Positions 12,780-23,535 of a DNA stretch of 64,000 nt are shown here, piece by piece. Positions within the stretch are counted from its first letter, which is position 1, and each line of letters begins with the position of its first letter. The position numbers were made by a program, and so were the translations under genes. The stretch is taken from contig NC_052360.1 of the NCBI RefSeq assembly GCF_009727055.1, positions 72,914,884 through 72,978,883 of the forward strand, given 5' to 3'. Origin of the DNA: Benincasa hispida (Eukaryota; Streptophyta; Magnoliopsida; Cucurbitales; Cucurbitaceae). A model generated the notes under the pieces. It searched no databases. It saw only the letters and a program-made list of their open reading frames with translations, and was not told the DNA's origin.

Positions 12780-13060
12780 GTAAGCGATCGCTGAGTATCG
12801 AGTAATGTAGATGATGGGATGCTCACATATCATTTAACATGTGCGCACACTAGACGATCGTTTAGCTCAGCAAGCTTCATCACTTAGTTACTGACTAAAC
12901 GATCACTTAGCAACGCATGGTAAATCATTTACCTTTCAACACGTTAAACGATCGCGTAGACGATCAGGCTTCACATCCTCGTTGTCGTCTAAGCGATCAT
13001 TTAGCTTTTGCGCATATCGTCTAGTGCACGCTGGGTGATTGTCTATCTTACTACATGATG
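12780..13060. repeat. CGATCG palindrome cluster in the Copia leader
   Basis: Motifs such as AGACGATCGTTTAGCTC (near 12855) and TTAAACGATCGCGTAGAC (near 12945), plus decayed TGATCG and CGATCA forms, recur every few tens of bases. This is the leader counterpart of 4430-5030 in the minus element. Confidence 0.7.
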
Positions 13061-14072
13061 GAGTCCTCCTAGCAATTCAAGACCCGATTTGCCTGTGAAC
13101 CAGTTCGCTCAATGGAAAATGTAATAGATAGGGTTATTTCACTTCGCTTTTTCTTGTAAAGGCTCATCCCGGACCATTAATCCTTAGTTTAATACATGCG
13201 ATGTATGTTTGTTATATGTCATATGGTACGCACATATAATAAATCCCACTTTAGATTATGCATTAATCATGCATCATCTCTTTATTGTAAATGTTATAAT
13301 TTAGAGAAGCATGATTTAATTATGTAAGTGCATGCTCATGCATCATATAATATAAGAGTTATATTTATGCATGCATAAAAAGCATTGACGTGCATCATCT
13401 TTATATTATAATTGTTATAGTATAAGGGTGAATGATAGCATGTTTGCTTGGTTATTACGCGTATATATAAATTTTATGTATAGTAATGACCGGACATTGC
13501 ATAAAGCATGACACAAAGGTTACTTTATAAATGTTATAAACACCTTGTTGTGCGCAATGGTTTTTTAGTTGTTTCTTTTTAAAAGTTAAAGAGAAATTAG
13601 AACTAAAATAAATAAGAAAGACATGCATGCTCAATTAGGTTTAATTCATGTTTTAAAATGTTTAAAACTTGGATCACATAGACCTAAGATCACGGTTCTA
13701 ATACGATTAGCAACCCTAAGACTTTAATCTTTTTCATTAGTTAATATGATTAAATTGACTAATAAAAGGTTAAAGTATAGCAAATCTATTTATAAGGGAC
13801 CCTTTGTCTAAGGCGGGTTCTGTCTAGGCTGGGGTATTTAAGTTGACGGAAACGCAATACCCCTACCTAGGAACTTACCTGGAAAGGTGAATTAGATAGA
13901 TTTCATGCTTGCATGCAAGTTAAGGACAACCCATTAAAGTGTTTAAATGTGACTACTTGAACTTGTTCATATTTCATAGACAAAAGTAGTTTATGAGTAG
14001 GATTTAAAAAGACGACTTAGACTAAAACCAGTAGCCGGATTGTCTAGGTTCATGAACCCTTAGGTAGAACAT

Positions 14073-16366
14073 TGTGACCTCCCAATTTTTTTTCTTCTCT
14101 TCGTAATTTAAATTCAGCTATTTTGTAGTATTTCAGGAAAATTTTGGATTCTTGGAGGTTAAATTGAATTATTGTGAGAAGATAATTCAATTTTAATATT
14201 TGATTCGAGGAGAATTTTGGAATTTAAAATTTGATTAGGCAAAAAATTTGAAATTTATGTCAAATGGTTTCAATTTTGATTTAATTTGGGAAATTGAATT
14301 AAAATTGGAAAGTTTGGTTTTAATTTAGAATTTTGAAAAGATATTTGGATTTGAAATCCCAAAAAGATTTGGAATTTGAAAAGGTAAAAGGAGAGGGATT
14401 AAATATGTTATTTTATATTAAGAGTAAGGGAAACCAATTAAGCCACTTAAGCCATTTGAGCCGCACAAATCCCTAGGAGGGCATCTTCTTCCTCTTATCC
14501 TTCCCTCAACCGACCCACACTCTTCTTCTCTCTTTCTCACCGTCGACTGCAACTAGGTCACCATCAGGAGTACATACCGACGGTCGCGTTCTGCTTAGGC
14601 GTCGTGCGATCTACTGTCGTCGGTCGTCTACTCATCGGCGCTGCGCATCTAGGTCGAGGAGCACGTGTCCACAGTTGGCAGTTGCAATAGCTGTTCGCCC
14701 CTAGTCCGGGTCCTCGCCCACCGCACCATCACCGTCGAAGGTCTCTCCCCACCAAACTACTCTTCACCACTGCCAGACTTCTGCTTTTGCTTGCCAGATT
14801 TGTGGGTTTCGTCGGAATGCTTGGTTTTGGGTAAGATCTTAGTGGGTTTTATGAATTTTCTTGAATGGATCTTGATTACCCATTTTATTTTGGGTTAATT
14901 TTGATAAAAACCCATATGTTTGGGTCATAGATTCGAGTTTTAGCGGAGGTTGAAAATTGAAAGCATGTTGTACGATGTTACAAAGGTTTGATTTTGGTTT
15001 GGTAAGTTTTGGTACCTTTGGTCCTTTTGGATTTGGGGTAATTTTTGAAAATTTAGTTATTAAATATTGGTTTTATTTATGCTCAGATTGGACACGGACA
15101 CATAAATTGAGCTTTGGAACTGACTTTGAACCAAACCACAACTTTCTTAAGCTTGATTTGGGGACCTTTGGAGGGATTATGGTCTTCCAACAATGTTAAA
15201 GGATTCATTGCTTGGGTTAATTTTGAGAATTGCGATTTGAGGTAAGTAATCTTACTACTGGAACTGCCCACGAGCTAGACATTAGATGTATGCTAGCATG
15301 ATAAATGAATATTATGGCAGAATGACAACATGATAGACTGATAGTATAATATGACCAAAGTATATTCTGGTATGAGATCTGAAATATTTAGTTATGCACA
15401 TAGACACTTGAATGCTAGTATGAGATGGTATGTGATTCCATATGGTTATATTTGATTTGATGATGTTGAGGTATACATGTATGTTGTAGAACCATGATGT
15501 TGAGGTATATGTGTATGTTGTAGAGCCATGAGATTGATGTTTATATGTATGTCATAGATTCGTACAATGATGATTATGATGTTGAGACTGTGCAAGTGTT
15601 TTTACTGATTAGTTAGATGCCCATTAAATTTTGTGTTTCCTTCGGGATTCACCAGTTAGTGTTTCCTTGGGGATTCACCAGTTTATGTTTCCTTCGAGAT
15701 TCACCAGTTTATGTTTCCTTCGGGATTCATCAGTTTGTGTTTCCTTCTAGATTCACTAGTTTGTGTTTCCTTCGAGATTCACCAGATTGTGTTTCCTTCA
15801 GGATTCACCAAAGGTAGTGGGCATACTTAACTACAGTAGGATAGAACTCAGTCTCCTTTTTGTTTCATGTGTATATGTGTCCCATGAGGACTAGAGCAGT
15901 TTATATGTTTCACGAGAGGTGGGTATCTAAAGAACATAAATGCCTAGCCTGACCCTAGTAGTGGTTTACTTATTGAGTGTTTTATACTCATTCTTTATCA
16001 TGTTGTTATTTCAGGTAAGGGTAGAGATGCACCGACGATGGACAAGCGGAATTTGTGATCGAGCCACTGGGACTAGTTTTTACGCTTCCGCATCCTGAAA
16101 TTTAGAGTTCTTTTCATGTTTCTCTTAACTTTTAGTTTTGATATTTAAAACTTACTTTTAAGAATCGTTTTTCAGACTTATTTACTTTCCTTTATGATTT
16201 CTGGGTACCCTACTATTGTTTTAACATTTGAATTTAATGAAAGTCTTTTGAACTTACCTTATTTAATTAGCATTTATTTCGCCATAACAGAGTGTCTTTT
16301 TGAGTTCCATGCATGCATGTATTTAGTAACGGCCTAACTTAAGTCCTAGGGGGTCGGGTCGTTACA
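14073..16366 (+). mobile_element. Solo LTR (2294 bp) nested in the Copia leader
   Basis: The block starts TGTGACCTCCCAATTTTT and ends GGGTCGGGTCGTTACA, so it has TG...CA ends. It is flanked by AACAT (14068-14072) and AATAT (16367-16371), a 5-bp target duplication with one mismatch. There is no primer-binding site, polypurine tract or coding domain inside, so it is a solo LTR left by LTR-LTR recombination. Its style resembles plant Gypsy LTRs, but the family is not proven. Short reading frames inside it, for example 14665-14898, have no recognisable domain. Confidence 0.8.
15634..15810 (+). repeat. 26-bp tandem repeat array in the solo LTR
   Basis: About seven copies of a 26-bp unit, core TGTTTCCTTCGGGATTCACC followed by AGTTTR, run head to tail with a few substitutions per copy. 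Because 26 is not a multiple of three, an open reading frame through it gives a peptide that repeats every 26 residues. I treat that peptide as fortuitous. Confidence 0.9.
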
Positions 16367-17061
16367 AATATTCAGTTGGAGGTACTTGGGGCATAAGATG
16401 CTTCACTTAAACCTTTCACGTTTCTTCGACCGTAAGATCTACCCTCAGCCCCGAGGCACCTTTGGCGTGTCCCCCTAATGGATGGTGTTTGGGTAGGTCA
16501 TTATCAAGATGGATGGAGAGAATGTTCATAGTAAGTGGGAGAGGGAAGTGCGACAACATATCCCACAGTCTCCCTTGTTGGGTCGAATAAAGTTATTGCG
16601 CATCGCCTCGAGGCACCCTGGGAGTGCCCCCCCTAAAGGATGACAGTTTTGCCCGTTTCTTTATTTGATCTCCTATAAGAGGATAAGGTAACTTACTCTC
16701 TTGTCCTAATCTGCTTTTTCCCTATGGTGGGCTCATTAGGGCGGGACTCTGGCACCGAAAGCGAGGGGTCACACTTACGCGAAATTGTTAAAGGTTAACA
16801 GTTCTGGACCGAACAATGGTGGCTATTAGGTTCAGTTCAAAGAGTTAGTTTTGTCTAATGGTTGAGAATGTCTCATCCTAGTGAAAGGGCATCTGATCAT
16901 CCCACTGGTGACGTTTGTCCTGTCTCACTGGGGCATCATTGCAAAATAGAAGTCTATCACTTAGGGTACTTGAAACTGTTTTGCAAAACTGATTGGTTAA
17001 AAGTAGTTTAGAAAAATCTAATAAAGTTTTGTTCGTATTTTCAGCAACAACTCTTTTTCAA

Positions 17062-17990
17062 AATGGCTACAACCATGTTAGCTTTTTTAAGCTCCAAAAA
17101 ATTAACTGGCGACAATTTCGCACATGGAAACACATGATCACGACGATCCTAATCATCGGGGATCTCATGTTCGTTCTTACAGAGGTCTGTTCTCCTTTTC
17201 TAGCTTCAAATGCCGCTCGAAATGTTCGAGAGGCATATAAGCGATGGACACGGGCGAATGAGAAGGCTGAGTCTACATCTCTGCAAGTCTTTCTAATGAC
17301 TTGGCCAAGAAACATGAGCCTATGGTCTTAGCGCAGGATATCATGGAGTCCCTGCAGGGGATGTTTGGACAACCATTTGAACAGCTTATGCATGAGTTTC
17401 TTAAATACATATTCAACTCCAAAATGCAGGAAGGCACCTTTGTTCATGAACATGTGCTAAACATGATGGTCTACTTCAATGTGGCGAAGCTGAATGGGTC
17501 TACCATCGATGAGGGTAGCCAGGATAGCATAATCCTGCATTCTTTGCTAGAGAGCTTCCTGCACTTTGTTAGTAATGTGATTCTTAACAAAGTGAAGTAT
17601 AACCTTACAACTCTCCTCAACGAGTTGCAAACATACCAATCTTTACTGAAAAGTAAAGAGAGGCAGAAGGGTGAGGCAAATGTTGCTTCATTCTCTAGGA
17701 CATTCCATAGAGGTTCGACCTCAGGAATAAAGTCTGCACCTTCTACTTCTAACTCTGCAAAGGGGAAGAAGAAGAAGGGTGGTAAGGGAAAAGGGAAGGT
17801 GCCTGCTCACCCATCGTCTGTCGTCTGAAGGAGGCATCCACTGATTGAAAAGGGAAAGTGTTTCCACTACAATCAAGATGGACATTGGGAAAGGTATTGT
17901 CCTCACTATCTGAAAGAGAGGAAGGCCACTAAGTCTAAGGCCAACGCAGATAAAGGTAAATAGGATTTACTTGTACTTGAAACTTGTTTA
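17062..17990 (+). pseudogene. Copia gag (capsid/nucleocapsid) remnant
   Basis: The likely original start is the ATG at 17062. Gag features follow: FRTWKHMITTILIIGDLMF near 17120, an alpha-helical capsid region at 17301-17700, a Lys/Gly-rich stretch (17760-17810), and a zinc-knuckle region near 17858. A frameshift falls near 17300 and stops near 17826 and 17961. The zinc knuckle reads CFHYNQDGHWERYC, so the second Cys of the CX2CX4HX4C nucleocapsid finger is Tyr. The protein formed the virus-like particle that packages element RNA. Confidence 0.85.
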
Positions 17991-18941
17991 GTGGAGAATG
18001 ATGATTCTGCCTGGATAATTGATTCGGACGCCACTAACCACGTTTGTTCTTCTTTTCAGGGGATTAGATCCTGACGACAGCTAGAGGCTGGTGAGATGAC
18101 GTTGTGAGTAGGCACCGGACACATCGTCTCAACTGTGGCAGTGGGAGGGCTCCAGTTAGCTTTACAGAATAGGTTTCTAGTTTTGAATGATGTATATATT
18201 ATTCCCAAAATTAAGAGGAACCTCATTTCTGTAAAGTGTTTATTGCAATGTAAATACATTATTTCTTTCAATGTGAATAAAGCGTTTATTCATAAAGATG
18301 GTGTTATTATTTGTACAGCAAATCTGGAATCTAATTTATATGTGCTAAAGCCGTTAGCCATTAATTCCCTCTAACACAGAATTGTTTAAAACTGTCGTAA
18401 CTCAAACAAAACGTCGATGTATTTATCCAAGAAAATGCCCATCTTTGGCATCTTCGTTTAGGGCACATCAATCTCAATAGGATTGAAAGATTGGTGAAGA
18501 ATGGACTTCTACGTGAGTTAGAAGAAAATTCTTTACCAGTGTGCGAGTTTTGCCTTGAGGGTAAGATGACTAAACGACCTTTTATTGGAAAAGGTTAGAA
18601 AGCCAAGGAGCCTCTTGAGTTAGTACATTCTGACTTTTGTGGTCCTATGAATGTGCAAACCCAAGGTGGCTATGAGTATTTTATCAATATTAATGATGAT
18701 TACTCCAAGTACAGATATGTTTATCTTATGCAACGGAAGCCTGAATCCTTTGAAAAGTTCAAAGAGTTCAAGGCTGAAGTTAAAAATGCATTGGATAGAT
18801 GGATTAAAACACTTCGATCGGATTGAGGTGGAGAGTTTTTGGACTCGACATTCCTTATTGGACATGGTTCGTTCGATGATGAGTTATACTTCCTTACCGA
18901 ACTTGTTTTGGCGTTTTGTAGTGGAGATTGTGGTATATACT
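17991..18941 (+). pseudogene. Copia protease and integrase N-terminal remnant
   Basis: Protease traces appear at 18000-18060, where WIIDSDATNHV aligns with the Copia D-S-G-A active site but has Asp in place of Gly. A GAG-pre-integrase domain lies at 18430-18600 (LRLGHINLNRIERLVKNG). An integrase core starts near 18620 with the first catalytic Asp in LVHSDFCGPM. A stop replaces the Arg after the second catalytic Asp (LRSD-stop-GGE, near 18825). Position 18941 is the exact point where the Gypsy element entered; the domain resumes at 25213. Confidence 0.85.
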
Positions 18942-20553
18942 TGATAACGGGCATAAATGCACGTTATCATTGTGTTAAGTTCTTAAACAATGTTGGATTG
19001 TGTTAATAAAATATGTTAATTTGCATCCATTGAGCATCGATTTCATAATATTGCGGTTGCATGCATTCAACGCATTAGAACAGTTGATTTTTGTATTTTT
19101 GTGCAGAATATGCGTTGACACAATGCCAAAAGTGCGATAATAGGAAATCATTGGTCGAGCGCAACTTCACCGCATGGCTTTGCGATTATTGTGTTCGCAA
19201 ACATTCGCCCGAGAAGGATCACCACAACTTGGTCAGCGCAACATGGTTGGCGCATCTGGGTGAAAGGCTAATTAAGTGCGATGGGATAGAAAGCTGATGA
19301 TAGTCGAATCCGAATTAAGTTAACAGTTGATAACTGTCCCATTTGTACAACCATAAGAGAGAAACCGCCTTTCACTATGGACGCTCTATAAATACCAAGG
19401 GCAGCCTTTAGAAAAGAGGTTGACGAGTTGATCAGTTCACCATTCCTTAGTTCATACGTACATCTTTGTTCTTAGTTTTCTTTCATTTTAAGGCGGACGC
19501 GAGGAAGGAGGTTGTTCCGGCAGATCGTTTCGGTAAGCTTGGGAGAGCGCTGGAAGCTTCAAGGGCAGAGAGAGGGCCGAAGCCTGCGGGTGAAGGAACA
19601 TCTTTAGAACTGAATAGAGATTTCAGTGGAAAAGCCTCAATCAGCAAGGAATTGCTACTAGGCTCTCTACCTTTAACTTTCATTGTTATTTTGTACTCAA
19701 ACTCATTTATAAAAATGAAGTTTCCTTCTCTATATTTGTTCGCTCCCTGTTATTTACTCATGAGTAGCTAAATCAGTTGAATTGGTTGAGAAGTATTTAG
19801 TTAGCAGAACTAGGGAATCTTCATTCTTTGTGATTATCTTATATTATGTATGCTTCATTCGTCCATTAGAGATACTTGAGAGGGTAATCTAAGGATAGGA
19901 TCTAGACTTGGGAAGGTCAGGTTAGAACCTAGACTCGAAAGAGCCAGATTAGAATGCATAATCAAGAGATAGAAGCTTAGGAATGAGCACTATTTGTTAT
20001 TAACGCATCACATGCATCCTAGAGATAGGATATGATTCTATGCGGTCACCTTGCTTTCATGCATTTTGCATCATCGCATAGGACAAGAGTAGAGACTTGA
20101 GAATAAGCTCTATGGACACTTTTGCATTCAACACATGCGTCCTAGACTTAGAAGCATTGCATTTGCATTGGAAAATGACTTGTTGTGTATGGTTGTAACA
20201 TGATCGCATAGTCTGATGCATTCCCAAGTAACACTAGCTACAGATCTTCTCATCCCGTTCATCGCATACTCATTGCATCTATCACACACTGCCTTTTCTA
20301 AAATTCATCGCATTTGTTTATTTTCTCATTAACGCAATCAACAACAAACCGACAATTTATTTACTTGGTTATCGCAAGGTTTTCATAAAAATTACCAACG
20401 CAATCTGTTTTCACAAGTCCTTGTGTTCGACCCTGGACTTACCAGGAAACTCAAAGGAATTTACACTTAGATTCCACTGGGGAAACTTGAGTGCACAATG
20501 CAATTTCATCAACACATATCATCTACATTTCCACTTCATAAAACCAAGCATCA
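18942..20553 (+). repeat. 5' LTR of the Athila-like Gypsy
   Basis: It begins TGATAACGGGCATAAATGC and ends AAGCATCA before the primer-binding site, 1612 bp. The start forms a short hairpin: TGATAACG pairs with CGTTATCA 20 bases downstream. Compared with the 3' LTR it lacks about 60 bp near 19335, where the other copy has an extra block at about 23930-23990. Confidence 0.9.
19387..19394 (+). promoter_or_regulatory. TATA box in Gypsy 5' LTR
   Basis: TATAAATA lies about 445 bp into the LTR in the context CTCTATAAATACC. It is conserved in the sister LTR (24044) and in the related element (30490), as expected for the U3 promoter. Confidence 0.65.
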
Positions 20554-20559
20554 AGTTTT

Positions 20560-20577
20560 TGGCGCCGTTCCTGGGGA
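20560..20577 (+). other. Gypsy primer-binding site (tRNA-Asp)
   Basis: The bases TGGCGCCGTTCCTGGGGA follow the LTR closely. They match the complement of the plant tRNA-Asp(GTC) 3' end except at one or two positions, the usual primer of Athila-type elements. Confidence 0.85.
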
Positions 20578-20639
20578 CTTCGGCAAAATAGAGTGCTAAC
20601 GGTAATTTTTCTGATTTCTTTGCAGACTCTCAATCTCTG

Positions 20640-23535
20640 GCGAATTACGACCCGAAGATTGAGAGGACTTTTAGACGAAGATTGAGAAATCGCCAACAGC
20701 AACCACAGTCAGATAAAGAAGAGATTGTAGAGCAGCCTTGAAATGGAGCACCAAATGATAACAATGTCATGACGAATCCAATTCTGTTGGCAAACGATCG
20801 CAATAGGCCCATTAGGGACTATACATCGCCAAACCTCGATGATTTCTCCTCAGGAATCATGAGGTCTGTCCTCGACGGAAGCCAATTCGAAATGAAGCCG
20901 GTGATGCTACAGATGATCTAGACTTTAGGTCAATTTGGAGGAAGGCGTGGCGAGGACCCGCACGGCCACCTTCGAAGCTTTATTGAAATCTGCAATACTT
21001 TTGTGTTCCCGAACATCTTTGCCGAAGAAGTTCGACTAACGTTGTTCCCATTTTCTCTCTGCGATCAGGCTAGAAAATGGGCGTATTCTCTCGAGCCAGG
21101 AGAGATCACTTCTTGGGAACAGGTAGTGGAGAAATTTATGAAGAAGTATTTTCCACCTACGAGAACGCCAGACGAAGGAAATTGATTACAAATTTTGAAC
21201 AAGACATGACGAATCACTCAGTGATGCATGGGCAAGGTTTAAGAGGTTGGTTCGAGACTGTCCACACAATGGGTTGCCAGACTACCTTCAAATGGAGATT
21301 TTCTATCATGGTTTGAATCCCGCTTTGCAGACTGCTGCCAATGCGCCAGCCGTAGGTGGTTTGCTTGATAAAACATATGACGAGGGGAAGAATATCTTGG
21401 ATCGCATCTTAAGAACCATGAAGATTGGAGAGAGGGCGACCAGAGATTGAGGCTCAAAGACATTGACGCAAATAATGGTGCTATTGCTTCATTACAAAAC
21501 AAGATGACCGCAATGATGAATTTAATCCAAGGAATTGCGATCAGCAGCCTAACACCACAAACTGGGTAAATCAACGCAATTAGTCAAAACACCGCAAGGT
21601 GTGCGACTTGCGGTGATGGGCATGCGATGGTAGATTGCCAGCAAAATTCACAATCTGCCTATTTTGTAAAGAATAACCCTTTTTCGAATACCTACAACGC
21701 CGGGTGGAGAAACCACCCCAATTTTGCTTGGAAGAATCAGCAACAAAATTTCCAACCTGTGGCATAGAAAGAAGGGCCACCAGGATTCTTCTCACGCAAC
21801 AACGGTCAAATGAGCAATCAAGCAAGTAGCTCACAACCACCGCAATCCTACTCTTTGGAGAGCCTGTTGAAGCAATACATAGAGAAAAACGAGACCATGC
21901 TTCAAAGTCAGGCTACATCCATCCGCAATCTTGAATTACAGATGGGCCAAATTGCGAGTGGGTTAAAGAGTAGACCGCTGGGGGCTCTTCCGAGTTCAAC
22001 TGAACTTCCACGCAACTCAGGGGGATCAGGTAAAGAGCAATGTCAGGTTATGACATTGTGCAGTGGGAAGACTATGGAGGGAGAAAAGAAGGAGCTTAGT
22101 AGAACAACTTCCATTGCGGCTGAACCTGAGATTTCAGTGATGCAAGAAGAAGAAAGAGAAAAAGAAGCAGTAAAACCGGAGGTTATGTCCACTTCAAAGC
22201 CAACTGAAATGGGAACAGTGAAAGTTCAGTTACCCCCTTTCCCGCAAAGACTAAGGAAGAAAAAGAACAAAGAGGTACAATACCAACGCTTCTTATCTAT
22301 GTTAAAGCAATTACATGTTGACATTTCTTTTAGTGAAGCGATTGAGAAAATGCCTGCCTACGCCAAGTTTCTAAAAGAGATGGTAACTAAGAAGAGGGGA
22401 GTTGGAAAATTTGCCATGGTGGCGTTAAGGCAAAGTTCCAAATCAACAATTCCACAGAAGATGAACGATCCTGGGAGCTTCACTATACCATGCTCCATAG
22501 AAAGACTGTACATCGGGCAAGCCCTGTGTGACTTGGGAGCCAGCATAAATTTGATGTCTTTGTCAATATTTAGACAATTGAATGCGGGGCAAGTCGTGCC
22601 CACAACAGTGACTTTCTAACTGGCCGACAGATCTCTGGTGCATCCAGAGGGAAATGTGAAGGATGTGCTGATAATCATCGATAAGTTTATCCTACCAGCT
22701 GACTTCATCATATTGGACTATGAGGCCGACAAAGATGTGCCCATCATTCTGAGGCGACCTTTTCTATCAATGGGTCGTGCTCAAATTGATGTGCATAAAG
22801 GGGAAATTACTTTGAGTATCAATGGACAGAAGCTCAAGTTTAATATAATTCGTACCATGAAGTTTCCGGATGAAGAAAACCTGCATGACTCTGATGATGA
22901 CCAAAATTCAATCGAAGAAGAAAATTTTGATGAAGAGAATGAAGAAGAGGATGCCAATGCATCCGTTGCTGTCTGCAATGCGATCATAACAAAAACAAAC
23001 AAGGAAGAAGAGATTATCGCAAAGCAAGAAGTAAAGCCAACAGAAACAGATCAAAGAAAGACAACACAACCTTCCCTAGTGGAGCCACTAACACTTGAAT
23101 TGAAGACCCTACCAACAAATTTAAAGTACGCATTTTTGGGGCAGAATGAGAAGTTGTCAGTTATCATTTCCTCTGCGCTCAACGAAGATCAGAAGAATGC
23201 GTTGATGAGCATTCTCAAGAAACATGTGCGAGCAATTGGCTGGACACTCGCTGACATAAAAGGAATTAGCCCTACATACTACATGCACCACATTCGTCTT
23301 GAAGATGATCACAAAGCAACGATTGAACATCAACGCAGACTCAACCCTGTAATGAAGGAGGTCGTGAGGAAGGAGATCATTAAATGGCTAGATGCGGACA
23401 TTATCTATCCCATAGCAGATAGCATGTGGGTCAGCCTCGTGCAGTGTGTGTCGAAGAAGGGCGGAATGACGGTAGTTCCAAATGAAAGGAACGAATTAAT
23501 ATCGCAAATGACCATCACTGGATTGCGCATATACT
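20640..23535 (+). pseudogene. Gypsy gag-protease and start of RT, truncated
   Basis: Gag begins near 20640 (ANYDPKIERTFRRR; no ATG is left) and shows the conserved capsid region at 20890-21200 (RRGEDPHGHLRSFIEICNTF, then SLEPGEITSWEQVVEKFMKK). A nucleocapsid finger CATCGDGHAMVDC lies near 21605. A charged linker follows. The aspartic protease at 22500-22860 carries CDLGASINLMSL, interrupted by a stop at 22617, and PIILRRPFLSMGRAQIDV. The RT approach reads GISPTYYMHHI and breaks off at ITGLRIY (23516-23533), where the 3' LTR starts. Stops occur near 20741, 20920 and 21770. It once made capsid and protease. Confidence 0.88.

Larger units (their letters stand above)
12454..17061 (+). other. Long 5' leader of the large Copia, interrupted by a solo LTR
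   Basis: Excluding the insertion at 14073-16366, this is about 2.3 kb of non-coding leader between primer-binding site and gag. Positions 12780-13060 hold a second CGATCG palindrome cluster. Positions 13180-13920 are the inverted counterpart of 3500-4340. Positions 16440-16650 contain two GC-rich CGAGGCACC...GTGCCCCC-type blocks about 150 bp apart, matching those of the minus element. No conserved gene is visible in it. Confidence 0.65.

Noticed and set aside
14665..15199. Two open frames of 77-80 codons in the solo LTR
   Set aside because: They lie wholly inside a TG...CA LTR with a target duplication and show no known domain.
15617..15817. Open frame encoding a repetitive peptide
   Set aside because: It is produced by the 26-bp tandem array inside a solo LTR, not by a gene.
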